A DNA stretch of 59,251 bases, taken from contig NZ_QYYD01000031.1 of assembly GCF_003591005.1 (NCBI RefSeq), positions 1-59,251 of the forward strand, given 5' to 3'. A program made the position numbers and the translations under genes. The notes below the pieces were generated by a model. It was not told the DNA's origin. It made no database searches and was given only the letters and a program-made list of their open reading frames with translations. The DNA comes from Rhodopseudomonas palustris. Lineage in GTDB: Bacteria; Pseudomonadota; Alphaproteobacteria; Rhizobiales; Xanthobacteraceae. Shown piece by piece: positions 36,299 to 50,942 of the stretch; positions within the stretch are counted from its first letter, which is position 1; every line of letters starts with the position of its first letter.

Positions 36299-37046
36299 GG
36301 GCTCAACCCATCCTACGGCGTTGAGGCGGGCCGCCTCTTGGGCCCCACCCACCGTCGTTCCGGGGCGCGTAGCGCAGCTACGCGAACCTGGAACCTTGAA
36401 GCGTTCTGCCCGGCTGAGATTCTGGGTTCACGCAGCTTCGCTGCGTGCCCCGGAATGACTCGTGGATAGTTCGTGCTCGATTGCGGCGCTTTATCACCGG
36501 CCGTCCCGGCGCGTGTGGGGAAGGTGGCTTCGTAGGATGGGTTGAGCGGCGCGAAACCCATCGCGGCGCGACGGGGCTTTGATGGGTTTCGCTGCGCTCA
36601 ACCCATCCTACGGCGTCGGGGCGGGCCGGTTACAGCAGCAGAGCCGTTCTACCGCGTTTCCCCACCCACCGTCGTTCCGGGGTGCGTAGCGCAGCTACGC
36701 GGACCCGGAACCTCGAAGCATTCTGCCCGGCTGAGATTCCGGGTTCACGCAGCTTCGCTGCGTGCCCCGGAATGACTCGCGGAGAGTTTGTAGTTCGTAG
36801 GATGGGTTGAGCAGCGCGAAACCCATCGCTTCGCGGCACGCGTTGATGGGTTTCGCTGCGCTCAACCCATCCTACGGCGTTGGGGCCGAACCGCTTACTT
36901 CGCCCCACCCACCGTCGTGCTCATCTGAGATTCCGGGTTCACGCAGCTTCGCTGCGTGCCCCGGAATGACTCGCGGAGAGTTTGTAGTTCGTAGGATGGG
37001 TTGAGCACGCTTTGATGGGTTTCGCTGCGCTCAACCCATCCTACGG
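36299..37046. repeat. Repeat mosaic, right part: C'-B-C-B-C-B'-C
   Basis: Family C: a fragment at 36299-36318 and copies at 36532-36612, 36796-36877 and 36990-37045. Family B: 36352-36466, 36670-36782 and a shortened copy at 36911-36977. The same inter-repeat spacer as in the left part recurs at about 36616-36665. The array ends 17 bp from the gltD stop codon. Confidence 0.85.
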
Positions 37047-37062
37047 CGCTGCGTTGCGCCGC

Positions 37063-38520
<1,458 letters not shown>

Positions 38521-38577
38521 CGAAACTGACGCCCCGAATTCTTGTCTTTGACTGTGTGTCGTGTGCCGCATTCCGCC

Positions 38578-38658
38578 GTCATTGCGAGGAGCGAAGCGAC
38601 GAAGCAATCCAGCCCGGTGTGCGGAGCCTCTGGATTGCTTCGCTTCGCTCGCAATGAC
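38578..38658. repeat. Palindromic repeat, family E, inside the gltB-gltD gap
   Basis: A near-perfect hairpin: GTCATTGCGAGGAGCGAAGC with inverse GCTTCGCTCGCAATGAC, and GAAGCAATCCAG / CTGGATTGCTTC inside. It would fold in the gltB-gltD mRNA, where it could affect 3' protection of gltB or the relative level of gltD. Confidence 0.85.
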
Positions 38659-38675
38659 GAGGAAGCGCTGGTGAA

Positions 38676-43415
<4,740 letters not shown>

Positions 43416-43636
43416 TTTCGTCCTCATTCATCCTGGCAAGGATTCGTCCAGCAGCGGCACACTTCGGGCGTCCGCGGCACCCTCCGGGCCACCGCTCGCC
43501 GCCGCGAGCCACGATTTTTAGTATTCAGACCCCGGTGTCCATATCGCCCATAGGACAAGGCAGGAGTCTCGCGCGACGTCAAACGCCGCTGTTCACGCTG
43601 CAAGGCCCGTGTGGGGCTACCACCATAATTGAGACA

Positions 43637-43665
43637 GTGATGCTGTCCTAGCAAGACCTTGTCAA
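43637..43665 (-). promoter_or_regulatory. Possible gltBD promoter
   Basis: On the minus strand a consensus -35 TTGACA (43665-43660) is followed after 17 bp by CATCAC (43642-43637), a poor -10. The 420-bp gap 43428-43846 holds nothing else that I can identify. Confidence 0.3.
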
Positions 43666-43846
43666 ATTTTTGTCTAGCACACAAGCGCGCGCGAGTCCTG
43701 CTTTGGAAGCTGTCGAAGCGCAATTCCCGCCCCGGATTTACGCCGAAACCGCCCCGATCCGGCCCAAGCCAAGCCCAATTCAGCCCTGAGGCTCCCGGCG
43801 TCCGGAAGCGGGCACGGGGAATGGGCCAGAACGGCAGGAGCAGGAC

Positions 43847-44653
43847 ATGCGTATGACGGGGTGGATGATTTCTGGATGGGCGATGGCCGGCGCGCTGGCC
43901 GCCGCAGTGACGGCGGCCGGGGCGCAGCCGCTGCCGCGCATCGCCGGGGCGCCGGGCGTGACCCATGTGTCCGACATCGACGAGCCCTATGCGGCGCTGC
44001 CGCAGCCGCGGCTGCGCCGTGTGCTGCCGGACGAGGACTATGCGCCGGAGGTACTGTCGCCGCGCGAGATCGCCGATCTGGCGCGCGACGCCGGCTTCGA
44101 GCCGCTCGGCGTGCCGTATCAGCGCGGGCTGGTCTACACGCTGTCGGCGCTCAACCCGGACGGCGACGACGGCCGGCTGGTGGTCGACGCCCGCAGCGGC
44201 CGGATCCTGCGGTTCATGCCGGCCTGGCAGATGGGCGACACAATGGAGACCGTGACGGTCGCGAGCTACGGCCGGATCCAGGGGCTGCCGCGCTTCATCG
44301 AGCGCAACCCGCCGCGGCCACCGCGCGCGGTCGGCCGCCTCGCCAGCCGCACCCCGACGACGCCGCTGCCGCGCCCGTCGCCGCAGCAATCCACCAAGGG
44401 CCCCTCGCCCGCCGCCGCCAGCACCGCCGCCACCGCGGTGGCGCCCGCGAAGGACACCGCGAAGCCGGCGACCGATGCGGCCAAGGTCGAGCCGGGGACG
44501 GCCAAACCCGATGCCGCGCCGAAGCAGGAAGCCGCGGTGACCCAAAAGCCCGCCGCCGCGCCGGCGCCCGCCCAGGCCGAAGCCAAGCCGGCCCCGGCCG
44601 GACCGACCGTGCAGCCGACCGAACCGATGCCGCCGGTGCAGGGGCTGGAGTAG
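43847..44653 (+). CDS. Secreted protein with Pro/Ala/Lys-rich tail
   Basis: This 268-residue protein has a signal peptide (MISGWAMAGALAAAVTAAGA). The ~130-residue N-terminal region contains LPDEDYAPEVLSPREIADLARDAGFEPLG and SALNPDGDDGRLVVDARSG, a small compact domain resembling PepSY-like folds only loosely. The tail is low in complexity, rich in Pro, Ala and Lys (residues 160-268), and may span the periplasm or bind the cell wall. I do not recognise a family. The ATG at 43847 lies behind CAGGAGCAGGA. It is divergent from gltBD. Confidence 0.7.
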   Translation: MRMTGWMISGWAMAGALAAAVTAAGAQPLPRIAGAPGVTHVSDIDEPYAALPQPRLRRVLPDEDYAPEVLSPREIADLARDAGFEPLGVPYQRGLVYTLSALNPDGDDGRLVVDARSGRILRFMPAWQMGDTMETVTVASYGRIQGLPRFIERNPPRPPRAVGRLASRTPTTPLPRPSPQQSTKGPSPAAASTAATAVAPAKDTAKPATDAAKVEPGTAKPDAAPKQEAAVTQKPAAAPAPAQAEAKPAPAGPTVQPTEPMPPVQGLE

Positions 44654-44773
44654 CAGTCAAGCGGGCCTGGCAGTCGAACCACCATCATGGCCGGGCTCGT
44701 CCCGGCCACGATGGACCCGCCGAACAAGCGACGTGGCTTCGGAGCCGTTGGTCCGTGAGCGGTGTGGCTCGGC

Positions 44774-45391
44774 TCACTCCGGCCTTGGCATGTCGAACAT
44801 CGCGTCCGGGCGGATCTCGAAGTAATCGCCGCGGCGGCCGGCGCGGACGATGGGGCGCGCGAGCGCGGTCTGATAGACGCCGTCCTGGATCAGCCGCTTG
44901 TCGATATGCACCGCGACGACCTCGCCGATCGTCAGCCAGGCCTGCGCCTTGGTGCCGTCGGCGCCCTTCAGCTGAATGATCTCGGACAATTTGCATTCGA
45001 ACGACACCGGGCTCTCGCCGACGCGCGGTGGCTTGACCTTGGTGCTCGGCAGCTTGGTGAGCTTGCCGAGGTCGAATTCGTCGACCTCCTGCGGCACGGT
45101 CGCCGAGGTGGCGTTCATCGCCTGCGCCAGCTCCATCGTCACCAGATTCCAGACGAACTCGCCGGTTTCCTGGATGTTGGCGACGGTGTCCTTCCAGGTC
45201 GTCGACGAGAACCCGATCAGCGGCGGCTTATAGTTGAAGGCGTTGAAAAAGCTGTACGGCGCCAGATTGACGTGGCCGGCGGCGCTGCAGGACGAGATCC
45301 AGCCGATCGGCCGCGGCGCGATGATGGCGTTGAACGGGTCGTGCTTGAGGCCGTGGCCGTTGGCCGGCTCGTAGGAATGCAGATCGGTCAC
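44774..45391 (-). CDS. Flavin reductase-like FMN-binding protein
   Basis: The 205-residue product belongs to the flavin_reduct family (split-barrel FMN binders). Characteristic segments are NAIIAPRPIGWISSCSAAGHVNLAPYSFFNAF and FSSTTWKDTVANIQETGEFVWNL. It may reduce free flavin or act as an NAD(P)H oxidoreductase on small molecules. The start is a GTG at 45391 with AGGA seven bases upstream; the frame extension to 45547 lies inside tetR. It follows the TetR gene by 14 bp as the last gene of the RND efflux operon. Confidence 0.85.
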   Translation of the reverse strand: MTDLHSYEPANGHGLKHDPFNAIIAPRPIGWISSCSAAGHVNLAPYSFFNAFNYKPPLIGFSSTTWKDTVANIQETGEFVWNLVTMELAQAMNATSATVPQEVDEFDLGKLTKLPSTKVKPPRVGESPVSFECKLSEIIQLKGADGTKAQAWLTIGEVVAVHIDKRLIQDGVYQTALARPIVRAGRRGDYFEIRPDAMFDMPRPE

Positions 45392-45405
45392 GCGGAGGTC
45401 CTGGG

Positions 45406-46020
45406 TTAGGAGGCGGCCGCCGCGGGCGAGGCGCCGAGGCTGCGCAGGATGAAGTCGATCATCTGGTCGAGCGTCGGACCATCCTTGTTGATGGTCTGGG
45501 CGATCATCTGAGGGTGGAAGAATCGCATCATCGCCGTGCAGGTGCAACCCGCTGCGACCTGAACATCCGGAACCTCGAACTCGCCGCTGGCCGCCCCCTG
45601 GCTCACGACCTGAGTGATGGCGCCGACGATCTGCTGCATGTGCAGCACGCAGACGTCCCAGTTCTCCTCCATCGCGACGGCGACCATCTCGTGCAGCTTC
45701 TCATTGCCGACATAGCGCTCGCGATTCATCCGGTGCACGGTCGACAGCAGCTTGCGCAGCCGTTCATTGGCCGGTCCGGCCTCGGCCGCAATGCCGGCCG
45801 CGGCCTGCTCGACCTCGCCCATCAGCTGCCGTGCCACGCCGGAATGGATCGCCTTCTTGGAGTCGAAGAAGCGATACACGTTCGCCGGGCTCATCTGCAG
45901 CACCTTGGCGATATCGGCCACCGTGGTCTTCTGGTAGCCGATCTGGCGAAACAGCCGCTCCGCCACCACAAGGATGCGGTGACGCATGTCGGCTTCGGTA
46001 TTCTCGGAAATCACGCTCAT
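45406..46020 (-). CDS. TetR-family regulator in the RND efflux operon
   Basis: This 204-residue regulator has a helix-turn-helix (LFRQIGYQKTTVADIAKVLQMSPANVYRFFDSKKAI, about residues 23-58) and a C-terminal domain with several cysteines (CTCTAMMRFFHPQM). Unlike most efflux repressors it lies downstream of the pump gene, 18 bp after its stop, instead of divergent from it. It would be an autoregulated member of the operon it presumably represses, via the palindrome at 50334-50355. Confidence 0.9.
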   Translation of the reverse strand: MSVISENTEADMRHRILVVAERLFRQIGYQKTTVADIAKVLQMSPANVYRFFDSKKAIHSGVARQLMGEVEQAAAGIAAEAGPANERLRKLLSTVHRMNRERYVGNEKLHEMVAVAMEENWDVCVLHMQQIVGAITQVVSQGAASGEFEVPDVQVAAGCTCTAMMRFFHPQMIAQTINKDGPTLDQMIDFILRSLGASPAAAAS

Positions 46021-46038
46021 GAGGGCCGCAATGTCGAA

Positions 46039-49000
46039 TTATTCGGCGGCGTCGGCAAGCGGAAAGGCGCGCGGCGCAGAGTTGTCCTGCTGCGGCGCCG
46101 CAAGCTTTCCGCCGCGTTCGTCGAGGCTTTTCCGGAACCACAGCGCATACAGCCCCGGCAGATAGAACAGGGTCAGGAAGGTCGCGACGAACAGCCCGCC
46201 CATGATGGTGATGGCCATCGGCCCCCAGAACGCGGAGCGCGACAGCGGGATCATCGCCAGGATCGCAGCCAGCGCGGTCAGCACCACCGGCCGGGCGCGG
46301 CGCACCGTCGCCTCGACGATCGCGTCGCGCCGGGTCGAGCCCTGCGCCACGTCGGTCTCGATCTGATCGACCAGGATCACGGCGTTGCGCATGATCATGC
46401 CGGCCAGCGCGATCAGACCGAGCAGCGCCACGAAGCCGAACGGCGCGCCGGCGACATTGAGGCCGAGCGAAGCGCCGACGATGCCGAGCGGCGCGGTGAG
46501 AAACACCAGCAGCAGCCGCGGGAAGCTCTGCAGCTGGATCATCAGCAGCGTCAGCATCACGATGACCATCACCGGAAACAGGATGAAGATCGAGGCGTTG
46601 CCTTTGGCGGATTCCTCGATCGCGCCGCCGGTTTCGATCCGGTAGGCCGGCTGCAGGCTGTCGCGGATCTCTTTGAGCTGCGGCCAGATCGCATTGGTCA
46701 CGTCCGGCGCCTGCACGCCGTCGACGACGTCGGCCCGCACCGTGATCGCCATGTCGCGATTGCGCCGCCACAGGATCGGCTCTTCGTGCGCGTACTCGAC
46801 CTTGGCGACTTGCGCCAGCGGCACCGCGACGCCGCCTCGCGTCGTGATGGTGAGTTCGCCGATACGGCCGAGGTCGAGCCGTTCGGCCGGCACCGCGCGC
46901 GCCACCACGGCGATCTTCTCGACGCCGTCGCGCACCGTGGTCACCGGCGCCCCGGAGATCAGCATCGCCAGCGCCTGCGAGACGTCCTGCGGCGTCAGCC
47001 CGAGCGCGCGGGCGCGGTCCTGATCGACCACCAGCTTGAGATACGGCGACTGCTCGTTCCAATCGAGATGCGGATCGACCACATTCGGATTACGCTTGAC
47101 CACGTCGCGGACCTGATAGGCGATCTCGCGCACCTTGGTGGTATCAGGCCCGATCACGCGGAACTGCACCGGGAAGCCGACCGGCGGTCCGAAGTTGAAG
47201 CGGTCGACGCGGACGCGAGCTTCCGACAGCCGCCCGTCATGCGCCGCCGCTTCGATCCGCGCCTTGATGCGCTCGCGCGCTTCGACGTCCTTGGCGACGA
47301 TCACGATCTCGGCGAAGGATTCGGTCGGCAGTTGCGGGTTGAGGCCCATCCAGAATCGCGGCGAGCCCTTGCCGACATAGGCCGTGTAGGTGGCGATGTC
47401 GGCGTCGTCCTTGAGCAGCGTCTCGGCTTCCTTGACGCTCTTCATGGTGACGCCAAACGCGGTGCCTTCCGGCAGGCGTAGTTGCAGAAACAGTTCGGGC
47501 CGTTCTGACAACGGAAAGAACTGCTGCTGCACATGGCCGAAGCCGACGATCGAGGCGGCAAAGATGCCGACCGTGGCCAGCACCACCGTGCCGCGCCAGC
47601 GCACGCACCACGCCACGCCGGCGCGCAGCGCCCGATAGATCCGGGTGTGATACACGGCCTCGGGATCGTGGCCCTTCTTGCCGGCGAAGTCGGGGAGCAG
47701 CTTGACGCCGATATAGGGCGTGAAGATCACCGCCACGAACCACGAGGCGATCAGCGCGATCGCCACGATCCAGAAGATGCCGCCGGCATATTCCCCAACC
47801 GAGGAGTTGGCGAGGCCGATCGGCAAAAAGCCCACGGCAGTGACCAGCGTGCCGGTCAGCATCGGGAACGCCGTCGATTCCCAGGCGAACGACGCCGCCC
47901 TGGCGCGGTCCCAGCCCTGCTCCATCTTCACCACCATCATCTCCACCGCGATGATGGCGTCGTCGACCAAGAGGCCGAGCGCGATGATCAGCGCGCCCAA
48001 TGTGATGCGGTGCAGGTCGAGCGACATCGCGTTCATGACGATGAAGACGATCGCCAGCACCAGCGGCACCGACAGCGCCACCACGATGCCGGTGCGCCAG
48101 CCGAGCGCCAGGAACGACACGAACAGCACGATCACCAGCGCCTCGACGAAGGAGCGCATGAATTCGCCGACCGCGTGCTTCACCACCAGCGGCTGATCGG
48201 CGATCTGCTCGACCTCGATGCCCTGCGGCACGTCGCCCATGAACTCCGCGGTCGCGGCTTTGACCTGCTCGCCGAGGTCGAGAATGTTGGCGCCCTTGGC
48301 GGTGACCACGCCGATGCCGATCGCCGCCTTGCCCTTCTGCCGCACCATGTAGTCGGTCGGGTCGACATAGCCGTGCGACACCGTGGCGATGTCACCGAGC
48401 CGGAACACCCGGCCGTTACTTTCCACCGGCGTCTCCGCCACCGCCTTGACGCCGTCGATCGCGCCGGTGACGCGCAGCGGCACCCGCTGCGACGAGGTCT
48501 CCACCGTGCCGGCCGGCGTCACCGCGTTCTGCTTGGCGAGCGAGTCAAACAGCGCCTGCGGCGTCAGGCCGAGCGTCGCCAGCTTGGCGTGCGAGAACTC
48601 GACATAGATCTTCTCGTCCTGGGTGCCGTAGATATTCACCTTGGTGACGTTGGCGACCTTTAACAGACGCTGGCGCAGGCCTTCGGCGGCCTTCTTGAGC
48701 TGCGCGTAGTTCGCGCCGTCGCCGGTCATCATATAGAGGATCGAGTCGACGTCGCCGTATTCGTCGTTGATGGTCGGGCCGATCAGATTGTTCGGCAGCT
48801 GCGGCGCGACGTCCCAAAGCTTCTTGCGCAGCAGATAGAACAGATGCGGCACTTCGGCGGGCGGCGTCGAATCGCGGAAGGTGACCTGCATGGCGGCGAA
48901 CGACGCCTTCGAATAGGTCTGCACCTTTTCGAAATAAGGCAGCTCCTGCAGCTTCTTCTCGATCGGATCGGCGACCTGCGCCTGCATTTCCGCCGCGGTC

Positions 49001-49170
49001 GCGCCGGGCCAGATCACCGACACCACCGCGACCTTGACGGTGAAGGACGGATCCTCGGCGCGGCCGAGCCGCAGATACGCGTAGATGCCGGAGATACTCA
49101 GCGCGCAGATCAGAAACAGGATCAGCGCCGGATGCGAGACGGACCAGGCCGACAGGTTGAACCAGCGCAT
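46039..49170 (-). CDS. RND-family efflux pump, inner-membrane subunit
   Basis: The 1043-residue product is an AcrB/HAE1-type proton antiporter with twelve transmembrane helices and two large periplasmic loops. The proton-relay aspartates are visible in TM4 (LGLLVDDAIIAVEMM). It begins MRWFNLSAWSVSHPALILF and shows the WPGATAAEMQAQVADPIEKKL porter motif. It forms a tripartite pump with the adaptor encoded 12 bp upstream; no outer-membrane factor gene is present, so a shared TolC-like channel is likely. The substrate is unknown. Confidence 0.95.
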   Translation of the reverse strand: MRWFNLSAWSVSHPALILFLICALSISGIYAYLRLGRAEDPSFTVKVAVVSVIWPGATAAEMQAQVADPIEKKLQELPYFEKVQTYSKASFAAMQVTFRDSTPPAEVPHLFYLLRKKLWDVAPQLPNNLIGPTINDEYGDVDSILYMMTGDGANYAQLKKAAEGLRQRLLKVANVTKVNIYGTQDEKIYVEFSHAKLATLGLTPQALFDSLAKQNAVTPAGTVETSSQRVPLRVTGAIDGVKAVAETPVESNGRVFRLGDIATVSHGYVDPTDYMVRQKGKAAIGIGVVTAKGANILDLGEQVKAATAEFMGDVPQGIEVEQIADQPLVVKHAVGEFMRSFVEALVIVLFVSFLALGWRTGIVVALSVPLVLAIVFIVMNAMSLDLHRITLGALIIALGLLVDDAIIAVEMMVVKMEQGWDRARAASFAWESTAFPMLTGTLVTAVGFLPIGLANSSVGEYAGGIFWIVAIALIASWFVAVIFTPYIGVKLLPDFAGKKGHDPEAVYHTRIYRALRAGVAWCVRWRGTVVLATVGIFAASIVGFGHVQQQFFPLSERPELFLQLRLPEGTAFGVTMKSVKEAETLLKDDADIATYTAYVGKGSPRFWMGLNPQLPTESFAEIVIVAKDVEARERIKARIEAAAHDGRLSEARVRVDRFNFGPPVGFPVQFRVIGPDTTKVREIAYQVRDVVKRNPNVVDPHLDWNEQSPYLKLVVDQDRARALGLTPQDVSQALAMLISGAPVTTVRDGVEKIAVVARAVPAERLDLGRIGELTITTRGGVAVPLAQVAKVEYAHEEPILWRRNRDMAITVRADVVDGVQAPDVTNAIWPQLKEIRDSLQPAYRIETGGAIEESAKGNASIFILFPVMVIVMLTLLMIQLQSFPRLLLVFLTAPLGIVGASLGLNVAGAPFGFVALLGLIALAGMIMRNAVILVDQIETDVAQGSTRRDAIVEATVRRARPVVLTALAAILAMIPLSRSAFWGPMAITIMGGLFVATFLTLFYLPGLYALWFRKSLDERGGKLAAPQQDNSAPRAFPLADAAE

Positions 49171-49182
49171 CGCCGCCTCCGC

Positions 49183-50289
49183 TCAGAATGCGAGCGACGA
49201 CACGACCCGGACCTTTTCGGCCGGATCGAGCTTCTGCACCCCAAGCACCACGACCTTGGCGCCGTCGGCAACGCCGTCGCTGATCAGGACATGCTCGGTC
49301 TCGTAGGCTTTGACGGTGACCGGCTTCAGCGTCACCTGTCCGGTGTTCTCCACCACATAGACCGACGGGGTGCCACCCTGGTTGAACAGCGCCGCCAGCG
49401 GCAGCCGGGCAACCCGGTCGGTGGCGGCATCGGCCAGCGTCAGGGTCGCCGTCATCCCGAGCGCCACGCCGTCGTCGGCGTCGGGCAGCGAGAACTTCGC
49501 CAGATAGGTGCGGGTCGCGGGGTCGGCCATTGGGGCGATCTCCCGCAACTTCGCGACATGATTCTTGCCCGGCTCCGACCACAGGCTGACGCGCGCCTCG
49601 CCCTGTTTGGCGCGGCTGACCAGCGTTTCCGGAATCGCCACGACGGCTTCCTTCTCGCCGAACCGCGCGACGCGAAACGCCGCCTGACCGGCCGCCACCA
49701 CCTGACCGGCATCGATCAGCGCCGAGGTCACCACGCCGCGCGTATCGGCATTCAGCGTCGCGTAGGACAGCGCGTTGCGGGTCAGTTCCACCGAGCGTTC
49801 GGCCCGCGCAAACCGCGCCCGGGCCTCGTCAGCAGCCGCCCGAGCCTGATCCATTTGCGCTTCGGTCGACCAGCCCTTGCCGCGCAATTCCTTGGCGCGG
49901 TTCTCAGAGGCGAACGCCTGCGCCAGCACGCCTTTGGCGGCGCTATGTTCGGCCTCGGCCTGCTCGGCCTGCAACTTCAGATCGGTTTGATCGAGCAGCG
50001 CCAGCGGCTGCCCGACATCGATGGTCTGGCCGACTTCCACCAACCGTTTGGCCACCTTGCCGGCGATGCGAAAGCCGAGGTCGGTCTCGACCCGCGGCCG
50101 GATCGTCCCGACGAAGCTGCGCTCCGGCGCCGCCGACGCATAGCGCAGCGTCTCCACCAATACCGGCCGCTGCGGCTGCTGCTTCTGAACCTGCTTGTCG
50201 TCACACCCTGCCAGACTGAGCGCCACCGCCGCCAGCGCCAAGCCAATCAACAGCCGAAAGACCCCGTCGAACATCGGATGTGTCAGCAT
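49183..50289 (-). CDS. RND efflux periplasmic adaptor (membrane-fusion lipoprotein)
   Basis: This 368-residue lipoprotein has a signal sequence (FRLLIGLALAAVALSLAGC) whose cysteine in LAGC is lipidated. Next come the lipoyl halves (FRIAGKVAKRLVEVGQTIDVG and GVVTSALIDAGQVVAAGQAA) around a helical hairpin rich in Ala and Glu, then the beta-barrel and membrane-proximal domains. It is the first gene of the operon. The ATG at 50289 has GAGG eight bases upstream; a GTG directly before it is less likely. Confidence 0.93.
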   Translation of the reverse strand: MLTHPMFDGVFRLLIGLALAAVALSLAGCDDKQVQKQQPQRPVLVETLRYASAAPERSFVGTIRPRVETDLGFRIAGKVAKRLVEVGQTIDVGQPLALLDQTDLKLQAEQAEAEHSAAKGVLAQAFASENRAKELRGKGWSTEAQMDQARAAADEARARFARAERSVELTRNALSYATLNADTRGVVTSALIDAGQVVAAGQAAFRVARFGEKEAVVAIPETLVSRAKQGEARVSLWSEPGKNHVAKLREIAPMADPATRTYLAKFSLPDADDGVALGMTATLTLADAATDRVARLPLAALFNQGGTPSVYVVENTGQVTLKPVTVKAYETEHVLISDGVADGAKVVVLGVQKLDPAEKVRVVSSLAF

Positions 50290-50333
50290 CACAAGACCCT
50301 CGCTGCTCTACGAGAGGATCTTGCGATGAGATA

Positions 50334-50355
50334 TGACGAATGTCAATAATCGTCA
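50334..50355. promoter_or_regulatory. Candidate operator of the RND operon
   Basis: TGACGA-N10-TCGTCA is a perfect 6-bp inverted repeat, about 45 bp upstream of the adaptor gene start. A shorter TGAC-GAAT-GTCA palindrome overlaps its left half. The in-operon TetR protein is the obvious candidate ligand. Confidence 0.4.
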
Positions 50356-50382
50356 GAAATCATGGAGCAACTTCGTTCCGCG

Positions 50383-50865
50383 CTATGCTGTCGCACCATC
50401 GTAGGCCCTCTGCAGCACCTCGCCGTCGAGTTTCACCATCTGCATCATCGCCCGCATGGCCCGTTCAGCGCCGGCCCGATCAGGCCCGGCGAACAGTTTC
50501 GGCAGGATGGACGGGACGATCTGCCAGGACAGGCCGTAGCGATCGCGCAGCCAGCCACACTGGTCTGGCTCGCCGCCCTCGAGCAACGCGTCCCAGAGCC
50601 GGTCGACTTCGGCCTGGGTCTCGCAGTCGATCATAAACGACACCGCATGGGTGAAATCCGGCCGCGATCCGCCATTCAAGGCCAGATAGCTCTGGCCCGC
50701 GAGAGTGAACTGCACCAGCAGGATCGAGCCCGCCGGGCCGGACGGCGTGTCCACCACGCTGCGTTGAACAGCATCGATCCGGGAGTCGGGTAGCAGCGAG
50801 ACGTAGAACCGCGCCGCCTCTTCGGCTTCGCTGGCGAACCACAGGCAGGGGGTGATCTTCGACAT
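50383..50865 (-). CDS. VOC-family protein (PhnB/YdhF-like)
   Basis: This 160-residue vicinal-oxygen-chelate fold protein has ITPCLWFASEAEEAARFYVSLLP at the start and the WLRDRYGLSWQIVP segment typical of the PhnB-like/3-demethylubiquinone-methyltransferase-like subgroup. The function of this subgroup is mostly undefined. The ATG at 50865 follows GGAG by seven bases. It is monocistronic, between the RND operon and the histidine kinase gene. Confidence 0.87.
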   Translation of the reverse strand: MSKITPCLWFASEAEEAARFYVSLLPDSRIDAVQRSVVDTPSGPAGSILLVQFTLAGQSYLALNGGSRPDFTHAVSFMIDCETQAEVDRLWDALLEGGEPDQCGWLRDRYGLSWQIVPSILPKLFAGPDRAGAERAMRAMMQMVKLDGEVLQRAYDGATA

Positions 50866-50942
50866 GGCACAGCTCCGCTGAGGGTAACGAGCCGAGGACG
50901 AAGCAGCGGGGCCGATTCCGACACCGCACCCGGCCTGCCGGA

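Noticed and set aside
34957-37046. Regularly spaced repeats considered as a CRISPR array
   Set aside because: Repeats are long palindromes of ~80-120 bp, spacers are themselves repeated, and there are no cas genes.
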